DNA from: Phoronis australis
Lineage: Eukaryota > Phoronida > Phoronidae
Direction: 5' to 3'
DNA length: 64,000 nucleotides
NCBI GenBank assembly: GCA_002633005.1
Contig: NMRA01000049.1
Span: 83,089-147,088 of the forward strand
Shown here: positions 47,568 to 57,375 of the stretch, piece after piece
Layout of the letters: every line of letters starts with the position of its first letter
How positions within the stretch are numbered: position 1 is the first letter of the stretch
Made by a program: the position numbers and the translations under genes
The notes under the pieces: generated by a model
What the model was told of the DNA's origin: nothing
What the model saw: only the letters and a program-made list of their open reading frames with translations
Databases searched by the model: none

Positions 47568-47819
47568 TTATATAACCTGTTTGATGACTGACTCGTTCGT
47601 TAGGCTTCTGTTTGGTCTTCCTTGTGTGGGATGTTTTCGCCCCTTCTTTTTCTCAGCCCTAAAAACGTCGTAAGCACACCTTTTTAGATGCGGTGCAAAA
47701 TCAGGATGGTCCCTGAGACACATCTGCGCTTCTCCAAGAATTCGTTTCACTTGCGGAATTTCGTGGCAGCAAACGCAAGCGTCAGTCGTTTCCATTATCA
47801 TGACACCATGACAAGCCAT
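47568..47819 (-). pseudogene. P2X7-tail-like (ballast) Cys-rich domain fragment
   Basis: The minus strand encodes METTDACVCCHEIPQVKRIL, then AQMCLRDHPDF and about 45 more residues. The DACVCCHEI...HPDF pattern resembles the Cys-rich P2X7-receptor C-terminal domain, found widely as a stand-alone or THAP-fused domain in aquatic invertebrates. The usual upstream W-C-x-C-G-x-C is only partly visible (SWCHD) in another frame, suggesting a frameshift. The expected downstream YRYTAYRQ-type motif is missing. It lies tail to tail with the THAP remnant at 47287. It is either a fragment of an older multidomain gene or the exon of one. Confidence 0.5.
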
Positions 47820-47882
47820 TCAAACGGTTTTAGGAACTATTCATGTGTTCCGTTGTCTGTGCACGTTCACGGACTCGTCTAA

Positions 47883-49609
47883 GTCGGGATTGCGAGTTGC
47901 CACGTTGACGTTTATATTGTGCGTTCAAATTCAAAATGAATTATTCTCACCCTAACCAATGCTTATATCAAACTGAAAAAAGTCTGTCTCATTAGATACA
48001 ATTTGTAATGTCTTGGAGTGTTCGTGAGCGCAAATGTTTTGAGAAACCAGTAATGAACAAATCACTGGGTTATCGGCTTTAGATGCAATAAACCGGCTAA
48101 TTGACCGGGTACCGAGGCCCGGCCGTGTGAGCGCATGCTAATTTAGTGTTTGCTGACAGAAAGCTGTTGTGAAACAATAACTCCATTTTATATCCTATGG
48201 TCAGATGAGGGGAATCTTTATTTAGATATTCATATACGTTATTCGAATCGTTGTTGCTCTACAACTTTTGCCGAATAACCTGACTTCGCGGCCCCCGACT
48301 ACGTGGTAAGTAGATTTGCAGTTTTGCGGCTAATTCACCAAAATAACCAGCGTGCACATTTTTTCTTTGGTTCACTAGTATAATCGTTTCGTGACTGGAA
48401 ATTTATTTTCTAACTTTGGCTGGTTTATGTTCGTGATGTCTTTAGTCTGGCCGCGATGAGCCTGATAGGGTTCCGAGTCACTGGCCGGGATAGCAGGCGT
48501 TTTGTGTGTTTAGAACTGAAAAATCTCAAATCTAAAATTACAACAAGCAGCTATGTTCTCTTGTCTGTATTTCACAGAAGAATAATTTGAATTCATCACT
48601 AAACAGACCCCAAATTCCCGCGACCGACCTTGCAGCGGTAAATTGGCCTACCGAACCTCAAATACCTATAAATCCGTAAGAGCGAAATAAAATAACACGT
48701 TTGTTTATTAACTCGATGTATTTGTAAGGGTTTTATATCGAATTTTGATGATTTATTGGTGTAAAACGATGAATTCAAACGATAAGGTGACACCAGTAAG
48801 CGTGTTGTGAACTGCTGTACAGACTGCTTTAGAACCTCTGACATCATCGGTTAATTTCAACAGACCGATCCGTCTGCCTTCAGATGTCAGGTAAAAGAGA
48901 TGTATTTGCTGTTATGGAGTGGAAGTACTCCTTCTAAATTGATACAAAATAGGTTGTTTTGGGGTGGCATTATCCTTTAATGTTATTAGACAGTTTGAAT
49001 ATTTAGTGTCCGGGCTTAAGCGTTCATTTCGGCTAGTCGAAATTAATCTCTTTCAGTTCATTTAAAAGTGCCTTTGCTCTCCTTCTTTGATGTGTTCTTT
49101 GCTTGTTTCTATGTTCTAATTCTTTTTTTTGGATTGGTGGTTTAAAAATAACATTGACATTTAGTGAGATAAACCTACAGCAGAAAAGAAAAGTGATCAG
49201 ATATACTGGAAAAAATGTGCCACTGCGAGATGTTTTGTTTTGTCAGTAGAAGTGTGATAAACATAATTAAAGATGCTGGCATTGAGTTTAGTAGGACGAA
49301 TCGTTTTTGGCTGTAGCTGAAGGATAGACATCACGTCAAAAGAAATGAAATTTGCGATTGTAACTTATTTTTAATAGGTGAATTTTGAGATCGCCGGCAA
49401 CAACGATTATTTGTTATCTGACTTCGTAAACTGTCTAAAATAATTGCATGTGTCTGTGTGGAGTTGCGGGGGCCTTGTAAATGTTTGCAATAGGTACATG
49501 TTTGTCGGGTATCTTGACATGAGATAGTAAGCATTCATATGTTTTGAAATTAAATGAAATTTCTTTTTATAAACAAAAAAGTCATTTCTTATGTATGTAA
49601 TTCAAGGGG
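47883..49609. other. No gene seen
   Basis: 48090-48135 is GC-rich (GGTACCGAGGCCCGGCCGTG). A run near 48780-48850 has the look of an interspersed repeat, but no second copy lies in the window. Nothing codes convincingly. Confidence 0.35.
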
Positions 49610-49850
49610 GTCAACAATTGGTAGGACTTCAAAACCACTTGCCCAGAATTCAAAACCAGTCGGATGGACTGCAAAACCAAATGGCCGGTGATTAAACGTG
49701 TTGTCTGGACTTCAAAACGCGATGACCTCACCCAAAGAATTAGTTGGCTTTATCCACTATGGCCAGTGCTATAACCAGTTGGCCGGTGATTTTTTCCGCT
49801 ATTGTGCTTGAGCACACGCCAATTCGTTTTTAGGTTCGGCAAAACCAGTT
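49610..49850. repeat. Degenerate minisatellite, about 25 bp unit
   Basis: GGACTTCAAAACCA-type units recur (GACTTCAAAACCACTTGCCC, GAATTCAAAACCAGTCGG, GGACTGCAAAACCAAATGGC, GGACTTCAAAACGCGATG), then decay to CTATAACCAGTTGGCCGG. The AAACCACTTG core is shared with the minisatellite at 42880. Confidence 0.65.
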
Positions 49851-49926
49851 TTTTCGGTGCCGCGGCCATGTTGTTTTAAGGTACCTGACACCGTCAACCA
49901 TAGGTAAATACAATCTGGTGAGTAAC

Positions 49927-50189
49927 CTTTAAGTGCGTGTCAAAAACTGAAGAGTGAGTAATTGCCAGTTGTTGACAAACACTATTATTGCACGCAGATG
50001 ACATCGGGAAAACATTTTTTAGTGTTTGAAGATCATCAACAATGACTCTAAAAAGATCAAAAATTGCGTTGAGCGACTGAATATTGACACTCTGTAATTT
50101 GTGTTCATCTTTATGTAATTCCAAAAATTCTTTCAACCTTCCTGTGTCATAAATGTTGGATTTGTTGATTTGAAGCGCATCTTCGTTGT
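49927..50189 (-). CDS. Unknown protein, exon B
   Basis: The acceptor is CTTTTATGCAG|ACAACG, and the frame begins in phase 1, completing the codon left by exon A. The joined product reads CHMEQLLDNEDALQINK, then SNIYDTGRLKEFLELHKDEH, KLQSVNIQSLNAIFDLFRVI and VDDLQTLKNVFPMSSACNNS. It is helical and leucine-rich with no motif I recognise. The donor is uncertain: AAAG|GTTACT at 49926 is weak, and the frame could instead close at a stop near 49894 as a last exon. The coding call rests on length, phase match and sequence texture. Confidence 0.55.
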
Positions 50190-50739
50190 CTGCATAAAAG
50201 AGTATGAATTAAATTTTGTCAATGTACCCCCCGTTGATGCTTGAGCACTTTCTCGGGATTAAGGGTCAGGGGCCTGTTCAAAGAAAATGGACTTAGCTAA
50301 GACAAATATTATATTTAAGCCAATTATAAGATAATACTTCAATTTGTCTGAAGTCCGTTTCTTGAAAATAATCTCAAGATAAGTTTTTGACCAAAGTTTT
50401 GTGATAAATTCGACTAATTTACCAGGTGTGGAGGTTTCAAAGTTTGGAGGTCGAGACAAATCTTGGACTTAGGTCAAAAGTGAACAAAAATGAACCTGTT
50501 TCAGTTTCTTAGAACGGGCTTCAGGTTTACAATTATATTTGTTATGTTGGCCATATAGATATAGCTTGTCACCTGTCGTAGTCGGATTGTGTCAGTCATG
50601 AAATACTTATAAACGAAGGAATACGAATAGTCCTAAAATTCAAAATTCATGGATAACAAAGAAAGCTACCAAAAACAAAAGTAAATAAATATAGATTATT
50701 ACATGGCGAAGTCGTTATCCCCCGTTATCTAGAGCCCAA

Positions 50740-50805
50740 GTGGATTTTGGAGAATTATCGCCCGAGGGGCGTAAGCCCAGAGGGTGATAATTCTCCAAAA
50801 TCCAC
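50740..50805. repeat. Perfect 24-bp inverted repeat hairpin
   Basis: GTGGATTTTGGAGAATTATC then GCCC at 50740-50763 is nearly exactly repeated in inverse at 50782-50805, with one G-T position in the stem. The 18-base loop itself contains GGGGCGTAAGCCC. It is probably a MITE-class foldback. Confidence 0.9.
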
Positions 50806-50947
50806 GAACGTGAAAAAGGTTACAAAATAAATGTGGTGCAATGAATTAATCACATTTTGTGTCATTACTGTGTTACTTTTGTATCAAAACTGAACAACAA
50901 CATAGTATACTTCCATTAAATTGCCATGAGCACTACATGTAAAAAAA

Positions 50948-51182
50948 TAATTGCAGGCGGTCTGATACACGTTGTATCAGACGTGCGCAGGCCTCGCATG
51001 TGGGCCCATTGCACTGATCACCTGGAAATATTTTTATGCTTTATTGATATATGGTTAAAACCGAGCTGAGGAGCTAGAAACCTGGCTGAAGAGTTTAGCA
51101 GTGTGACCTGGTGGGACTTGAACCCACGTGACGACCTCGCGTAAAGAAAGCGGGCACTTATCAACCAGGCCACACTGCCTCC
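50948..51182 (-). mobile_element. tRNA-derived SINE, copy 2
   Basis: In reverse complement it reads GGAGGCAGTGTGGCCTGGTT, box B GGGTTCAAGTCCC, then GCTCCTCAG, CCAGGTGATCAGT, GGCCTGCGCA and GCCTGCAATTAT. These blocks come in the same order as the copy at 23997-24216. An internal GTGTGACC echo near 51110 suggests a partly duplicated head. It lies in the intron between exons A and B. Confidence 0.8.
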
Positions 51183-51390
51183 TCTGCAGCACTACATGTA
51201 CATCAAGCATAAATTAGTTTCACAAACGAAAGATTTTCATTTCAGGAAACAAGTTCACTGTTATTGTGAGACGAGCTTCAACGAACATGTTACCCACGAC
51301 GTGAAGGTACCCTACCGGGGTTTTGAAAAGTACATGCATCTACTTTGAGTCGAAACCACTGAGAACAAGGTTTCTAAACTGAAGACTCAC

Positions 51391-51493
51391 CCAAGAGTTG
51401 TTCCATGTGGCATGTTAGCCAAGGGTAAACTAAATGTTGCAGCACTGAGATGAAACCGAGTGTAGAATCTTCTCGTAAAATTGTGACAGCAAC
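51391..51493 (-). CDS. Unknown protein, exon A
   Basis: 103 nt with a strong acceptor (TTTGTTTTTTCATCAG|GTTGC) and a near-perfect donor (TTGG|GTGAGT). It encodes VAVTILREDSTLGFISVLQH, then LVYPWLTCHMEQLL, and ends in phase 1, matching exon B. It reads as an amphipathic helical segment. I do not recognise the family. It could be an upstream part of the ankyrin gene or a separate minus-strand gene whose first exons lie further right. Confidence 0.6.
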
Positions 51494-52497
51494 CTGATGA
51501 AAAAACAAATAGCCAGTGAAGACAAAGAATGGTGATGAGCTTGCCCATGGGGATAGAGGGGAGTGCGGCAACACTTCACGAGATGATTCAAAGATTCTCA
51601 CTTATAAACGTCTGGGATTTAAAAATTGGCCAGAAGTTGTGTCAACTGGTGTGCTGATAAAACGGGTGGGATTTTACTTGATGTTTTACTGTTAACATCG
51701 ATACAGAGATGAACAGACTGACTTGTGGCACCCGTGTGGCTTGAATGCACGTTGTGTTTGACTCTTCTGTTTTTTTAGTCTTGGTCCTTAGTTCACCTGC
51801 ATCATCAGTTCACGATCTCCAGTTTAATGTGACTTTGAAAAAGATTGAGACAGTTATAATACACATAGTATATTCTGATTTTCTCCAAACGTAGTCAACA
51901 TGTTGTCATTAACGTCACTTCAACTACACACTGTAGTGATTTACACAGAAAATCAACAATGTTTATAGCATTTCTATTATAATATTAATCTTTTATCACA
52001 CGTACCTCAAAATTGGTCTTACAAAATACATAAATTTATTGCTTTAGGGAAATCAACATAACAAATCCATTGAAAATTTCCAACGAATTTCTCTTGGAAT
52101 GTATTAGACTAAGTCATCACTGAATCATAGACAATGTACTTGGACTGACTGATAGTTTAGTAGTCTCTCACACGAAATCAACAACAATATGAAAGCAATT
52201 TCTACAATAATCAAAGACATATTTTCTTTTAAAATACAACTTATTCAGAACAATTGTATTTAGTATTGCCCAATGACACTTAGTATGGCCATTTAAATCT
52301 ACCTAAACACTACAAAAATGTACTGGTTCTATTGAAGATCCGTTTGAAATAACACAAATATAGAAAGAAACTTGAGGAAAAAAGGTTCAAAATAAAATGT
52401 CAAAATATTATCACATCAGACAACTACAAACCATAAACTCTGTAAATCTGAATAAACTATAGTGACTTAACAACCTGAACCACTGGACTTAGTGATT
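51494..52497. other. No gene seen
   Basis: Very AT-rich DNA (52000-52480), with no exon upstream of exon A that I could support. Confidence 0.4.
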
Positions 52498-52745
52498 TCA
52501 TTCATGACGTTTCGGCTTGCTATGCCTGTAGAAGGAGGCATACTGTTTGCATGACATGCCACATTCACCACAAAAAGGAGTGTTCTCGTGCTGTGACGCA
52601 GTGTCGCATCAGGCTTACTCTTTCCGTGAAGCATTGATCACAGATAGGACACTAAATCGACTTGGTTCCTGAGCATGATGCTTCATGCTGTGTTTTACTA
52701 TTTTGGTAAAAAACTCTTGACGCATGCGATGCGTCACTCACAGGG
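52498..52745 (-). pseudogene. C2H2 zinc-finger pseudogene fragment
   Basis: Minus-strand pieces in three frames line up as consecutive Kruppel-type fingers. FFTKIVKHSMKHHAQEPSRF is the end of a finger and its linker. CPICDQCFTERVSLMRHC then VTAREH is a C-x2-C finger with its Phe, Leu and His. TPFCGECGMSCKQYASFYRH then SKPKRHE is the last, before a TGA. One base appears missing just before CPIC, and another shift occurs after AREH. The THTP-like linker (REHTPF) matches the TGEKPF position. With frameshifts at both joints it cannot encode the protein as it stands; assembly error is the alternative. Confidence 0.65.
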
Positions 52746-52937
52746 CTATGAGTTCAACTGAAAAAATCAAACGCATTCACTTATGTTGTAGGCTAAATCT
52801 CACTTAGAAATAATGAAAAAGCGATGAAATGTAATTAATAATCAACCCATCAACTAATTCAGGCTCCGTATTATTCTAAAAGTACTGACATAAAGCGTAA
52901 CTTGAACGACTATTCAGGCTAATGCAGAGAAAAACTG

Positions 52938-53397
52938 TGCGTTCACGATCGCTTTTTTGCGTTCACGATCGCCATAGAGCATTAACGACATCGTTCCTGA
53001 TCGCGCCTCACACAAGGACCTGCTTGAATTAGTAAATATTTCAAATTATTTCACAAATCATAACTAACAAAGGTGTCACCTGGGACGATTAAACTATAAA
53101 CGTCACACGTCTAATAACGAGTAGAAATTGTCGATTTTACGAGGCGCAAGGCATTTTACCGAGCGCCAATGCTTTCTGAGCTCTTTATTTTAAAACATTA
53201 AGCCAAGTATTATTTCAGATCCACAACAAAGGTTACACTCTGACGCTTTTCTGTGTGTAGCATTCGTACCAATGTGGCCTCTATTTAAGCAGAAAATGAC
53301 ACTTAAATTCACCGGGTACGTCACTGTCGTCTACCATTTTTGGTGCAAGGTCTCGTTCTCGATCGCCTTCCGGGCGTTCTCGATCGCGGGTTGGCCG
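52938..53397. repeat. Clustered GTTC(A/T)CGATCGC motifs
   Basis: Two copies of GCGTTCACGATCGC lie at about 52941-52978 and a decayed one at about 52990 (GTTCCTGATCGCGC). Two copies of CGTTCTCGATCGC lie at about 53350-53395. All five are in the same orientation, flanking about 350 bp. It could be the ends of an element or a cluster of binding sites. Confidence 0.45.
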
Positions 53398-54985
53398 GGG
53401 TGGTCTATGCCAAACGAGTTAAGTTTTATGTTTGGCTATAGGCTTTGAATTCTTTCATTTTCGGCAGATTTTTTGAATGCTTCACCCAGACTGTTCACGT
53501 GGCGGATCACATCCTATATGTATGTATTTTCGCGTTATGATATATGTTTTCTATGGTAGAAGAAACAGTTTTAAATGAAACAATTCATTACTTGAAAAGA
53601 GATAATCAAGATGAAAACAATATTAACTGTGCATTAAACTTTTAACATTTCCTGAAAACAATTAAATAACAAAAATATTTTACATACTGGTTACCGAGAA
53701 ATCGGCGCCTGAGTTGCAGACGATACAACACTGAGCAAACAAAAATTGAGACAGAAGTGTTATATAATTAACAGTTATGTACCAGACCTGATTGCATGTT
53801 AAGTGTTATTCATACTGCTGCAACTTTATTACCTTAAACTATTCTGCAAAAGTTTGACGATCAGAGGAAACTCCTAAAGTAGTTCCAGGAGTGCATTAAT
53901 ACGGAAAACAATACAACATGGCCTTTTGCGCTCACACTTATTCAATATGAAAGAATATAATGTAAGCATGACTGAAGAATGTAACTGCATCAAACGGCAA
54001 CAAAGGTGCAACTAATGTATGAAGACTGTGATTTTGAATGAGTGCCTGACTAAATTCTTTATATTAACAGCCATTGTAAGGATCAGCATTCTAAAATCTT
54101 GTCTTTGTCTGGTAGCAATCTTTTGAATTATTAAAACTACCTGTATTTAGCTGTTGATGTAAATGGTCATTTTGCCTCTCAAGACTCACGTCCTTTTTGT
54201 TACTCGTACACCCCAACTTAATTGGCAATGCAAATCAAATATTTGACTAATTGTTTAATTAATGAGACAAATAGTGCATGAAGAGTTTTATTGTTACGCA
54301 CTGTTGCTTTTCGCGTTTTGAGAACATTCTTGGTTTTTACAATCAAAAATATTTTTAAACCAGTCAGGTATTGTTAAACTGTTGATCTATTGTCTCCAGT
54401 GTAATCATACACCATCAAGAGCTATTGAAGGGCTTTCTAATGATATGACTCTATTGTAATTTGGTTGAAAAACTACGGAATTGCGAAAAGTTTTAGTGAC
54501 TGTAAAAGCTTCACTTGCGCTGAAATTTATATCTGCTATCGTAGGTACACGATATTGGTGTCGTATTAGAACGCAGGTGGGTATATTGTAATATCTACGC
54601 CACTCTCGGTTCGTTTTGTGTTTATATTTTCCCGCATCTTTGGAAACCTGAAATTTGTGGAGAACCATGCAGCGCATGCGCAATGCTTGGCGTTTTATTG
54701 CAAACTGTTGAGTGAATCCTAGGCTAATGTGTCATTTTCGGTGGAATTTTGATAAATACTGGAAAGGGACAGTTTAATGATTGAAAAAAGTTACATAATG
54801 AATGATTTTTAAAATCTGAATTAAAAACGTTTTGAATGATTATGTAAAAACTAAATTTGCCATTGTCCAGCGAATACAACGCTTAATTCTTAGACTTCAA
54901 ATGTGTATTACACCAAATTTACGGACTAGAAAAACTGGTTGCATAAAAATACTTACGGTCTATTATGGTGGCCACGCCTACTCAC
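53398..54985. other. No gene seen
   Basis: AT-rich DNA. A 92-codon minus frame at 54405-54683 has no domain. ATGCAGCGCATGCGCAATGC near 54666 resembles an NRF1-type promoter motif but is isolated. Confidence 0.35.
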
Positions 54986-54989
54986 GGCA

Positions 54990-55051
54990 ACGCAAATAAA
55001 AACCAATTGAGGGCTAAAAATCTAGATAGAACGAACAAATCTCACTGAAAC
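54990..55051 (+). promoter_or_regulatory. Putative core promoter and 5' UTR of secreted-peptide gene
   Basis: GCAAATAAAAACC at about 54990 is TATA-like, about 60 bp before the ATG. The ATG context CACTGAAACATGA has A at -3, which fits animal start sites. Confidence 0.4.
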
Positions 55052-55309
55052 ATGAAAACAACACTGTATGTATTAATATTTGCCCTGCTCTGTGCTAGTC
55101 AAGTTAGCACGCAGTGGTATGGATTTGCGTGGCCTGGCCGTGAAGCCAAAAATGCACTACGACCAAAACGTCATCAACCACTGGCGCTGCCCAAAAAAAG
55201 TGTACAGCTGAAACCATCAGCAATTTTCGACACCTACCGAAGACGTCTACGGCAGCCGACCATGTTGGGTGATCGTCCACAGGAAGTGTACAAGCCCTCT
55301 GGCATGTAA
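55052..55309 (+). CDS. Small secreted peptide precursor (neuropeptide-like)
   Basis: 85 codons from a well-placed ATG. Residues 1-15 or so (MKTTLYVLIFALLCASQ) form a clean signal peptide. Cleavage after CAS (19) or VST (20-21) would leave QWYGFAWP followed by Gly-Arg, a standard amidation plus cleavage signal. The peptide would be pyroglutamate-capped and end in Pro-amide. Further basic sites are RPKR (about 37-40), PKKS and YRRRLR. The remainder is Cys-free and low in complexity. A Gln-start, Trp-rich, amidated peptide directly after the signal peptide is the GnRH/corazonin/AKH layout, but the sequence does not match any member I know. The stop overlaps a good donor (GGCAT|GTAAGA), so the frame may continue in another exon. 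Confidence 0.65.
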   Translation: MKTTLYVLIFALLCASQVSTQWYGFAWPGREAKNALRPKRHQPLALPKKSVQLKPSAIFDTYRRRLRQPTMLGDRPQEVYKPSGM

Positions 55310-57022
55310 GATTTTTGTTTCACCATCAGATTTTTATGTTAACTCCTATTAGGATGAAAGAAATGACAGAATTTAGATTTTCGCTTAAGCACGCGTATAA
55401 AATTATACCCAATCAAATAGCTGGTACACATGCTGGCTAAGACGCTAGCGTTTTCGGGAGCATTAAAGTGACATGAAACGCGAAAGATCGTCAAAAATAT
55501 CTTTTAAACAATTCCTGACAAAAGTACCATCTTGCAAAGTCTAGCACAGAGTAATTCACTTCCCCTGTACGGAAGTTCTAAAAAAATTACAAAATTCACA
55601 ATTTTTGACTCCCTCACACCTCTGGTAAATGCACGCATGCACTCACAGTCAGTTGCTTGAAGTCGTTTGAGTTCAAAGGTAACGTTTTCCATGTAAGGGA
55701 AATGCGCTACATCTATGTCTTGTCATGCCAAATAAGGAGACGTGCTTTGCCTTGTGGGAGAAAAAGTGAGCAGATGACAGGTCGTTTTTTGATATTTGAA
55801 ACTAAATGAAAATTCTTTAATATCAACAGAAATAAAAAAGTCTTTACGACCAAAAATATCTCGTGAGCAGGTTGAATTCTATTTCAGTGTCAGTTGCAAG
55901 TTTGTCTGTTTATCGAGTTCCAGGCCTCTTTAACAGCAGAAACGTCAGTAATGCGAACGGTAGCAAAGGTCACTTTGAGGGACCCCACAGCTACTGTAGT
56001 TATTACTAGCTAGCACTGTCGTAACCAAACTGCGCAATGGTAAAAGGCCTTTAATTTATCATCACAACAATCAATTTATCAAAATCAAAATATGTATGAT
56101 ACCATAGTTATCATCACGTACGGAATATAAGAAACATTTATTTCATGTTTCATATTTCAAAATGAATTGAACCTTGGAACTAGAAACGTGCAAACGCATT
56201 CACACGGTTTGTAATCAAATGCATCGATTTAAATAGAAAAAATCAACGAAATATTGACCATTACGATTGAATCTTGGACCTGGAGGCTGGTGCACGTACT
56301 GTATATCAAACGAGCATTCATGATGATACAAATTTGGGAGATACACTCAAAATCGGGTCCCATGACTTGAAAACAATGAAAGATGATTCTAATAAAGACG
56401 AGACGCAAATTTTCCAATGAACAGTTTCAGTCTAGAGTTTCTTCGCAGGTATAATTTTATTAAGATCGCGCTCTTCGTAATTGGTGCATAGACATTTCCA
56501 TTCACGCACTGTGATTACTGAACTCAGGCCAAGGAACACAAAAGTTTCATCACAATCACACCTTATATTGTCTTGAGAACAAAATACCCATTACATACAT
56601 TTCTAATACAAGGACAGTGCAGTGTAACCAATCAAAACTACATCGTCAGTGACCAAAACAACAACGTCAGGGCCGAGGTAAATCATTGTACGTGTGGTGA
56701 TTTTGCGTTTAATTTGCAGCTAAACTCACACGCGAGTTTCTCGTTAGTCAATGTGACGTCACCGGAAAAGGGGCAAAACCCGCCATGTTGCTCTTGTTTT
56801 GCCCCGAGTCTTTGCTACACACGCTAAATCTTACTGGAGTTCTTATGGTGAATTTCACGCTTAAAGCCTTAACAACTTAAGAGATGGTAGATGGATCGTG
56901 GAATAACTGTGAATGGACGAAGAAAATGTGAACTTGTTATGCTGAGCGAAGCTGTGAACGGACTGAAATTGGAACTCAACCCGGTCAAGGCCTGAATGTC
57001 GCAGGCATACAGGACCGATAGT
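55310..57022. other. No gene seen
   Basis: A possible downstream exon of the peptide gene would have to start in phase 2 if the GTAAGA donor is used; none stands out. The 84-codon frame at 56573 has no domain. Confidence 0.4.
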
Positions 57023-57375
57023 GTATCCCCATAAGAAGTTACTCACTTCAAAATACAGCAAATAAAATGAAATGTAACATATATATGTGCACAGGGAGCT
57101 ATAATTAACACATACCCTGACTCTGGACACAATTTAGTCTGCAGATAACTTGAACATATCCATGAAACTCGGGGTTGGCTCGTGTAACGTTTCTCTGACT
57201 GGGCGCCATTTTGAGGAAGTTACGCGAAATCACGCCTGTTGACGAACAAAAAGGCCAAGGGACACAAATCTTACAAATTTCACTTAATATTTGCTTATGC
57301 TATTTTGCAAGTGTCACTCGCCAGGTCTCGCACTTCGCTTAGTCTCGCGCTAAACTTTGCCTCACACTCACCTGA
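57023..57375 (+). repeat. Dispersed repeat D, copy 2
   Basis: See 39377-39715. Shared blocks include TATCCCCATAAGAAGTTACT, AGCTATAATTAACACATACC, CCATTTTGAGGAAGTTACGC, and GCTATTTTGCAAGTGTCACT followed by CAGGTCTCGC. About 70-80 percent alike by eye. Confidence 0.75.
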
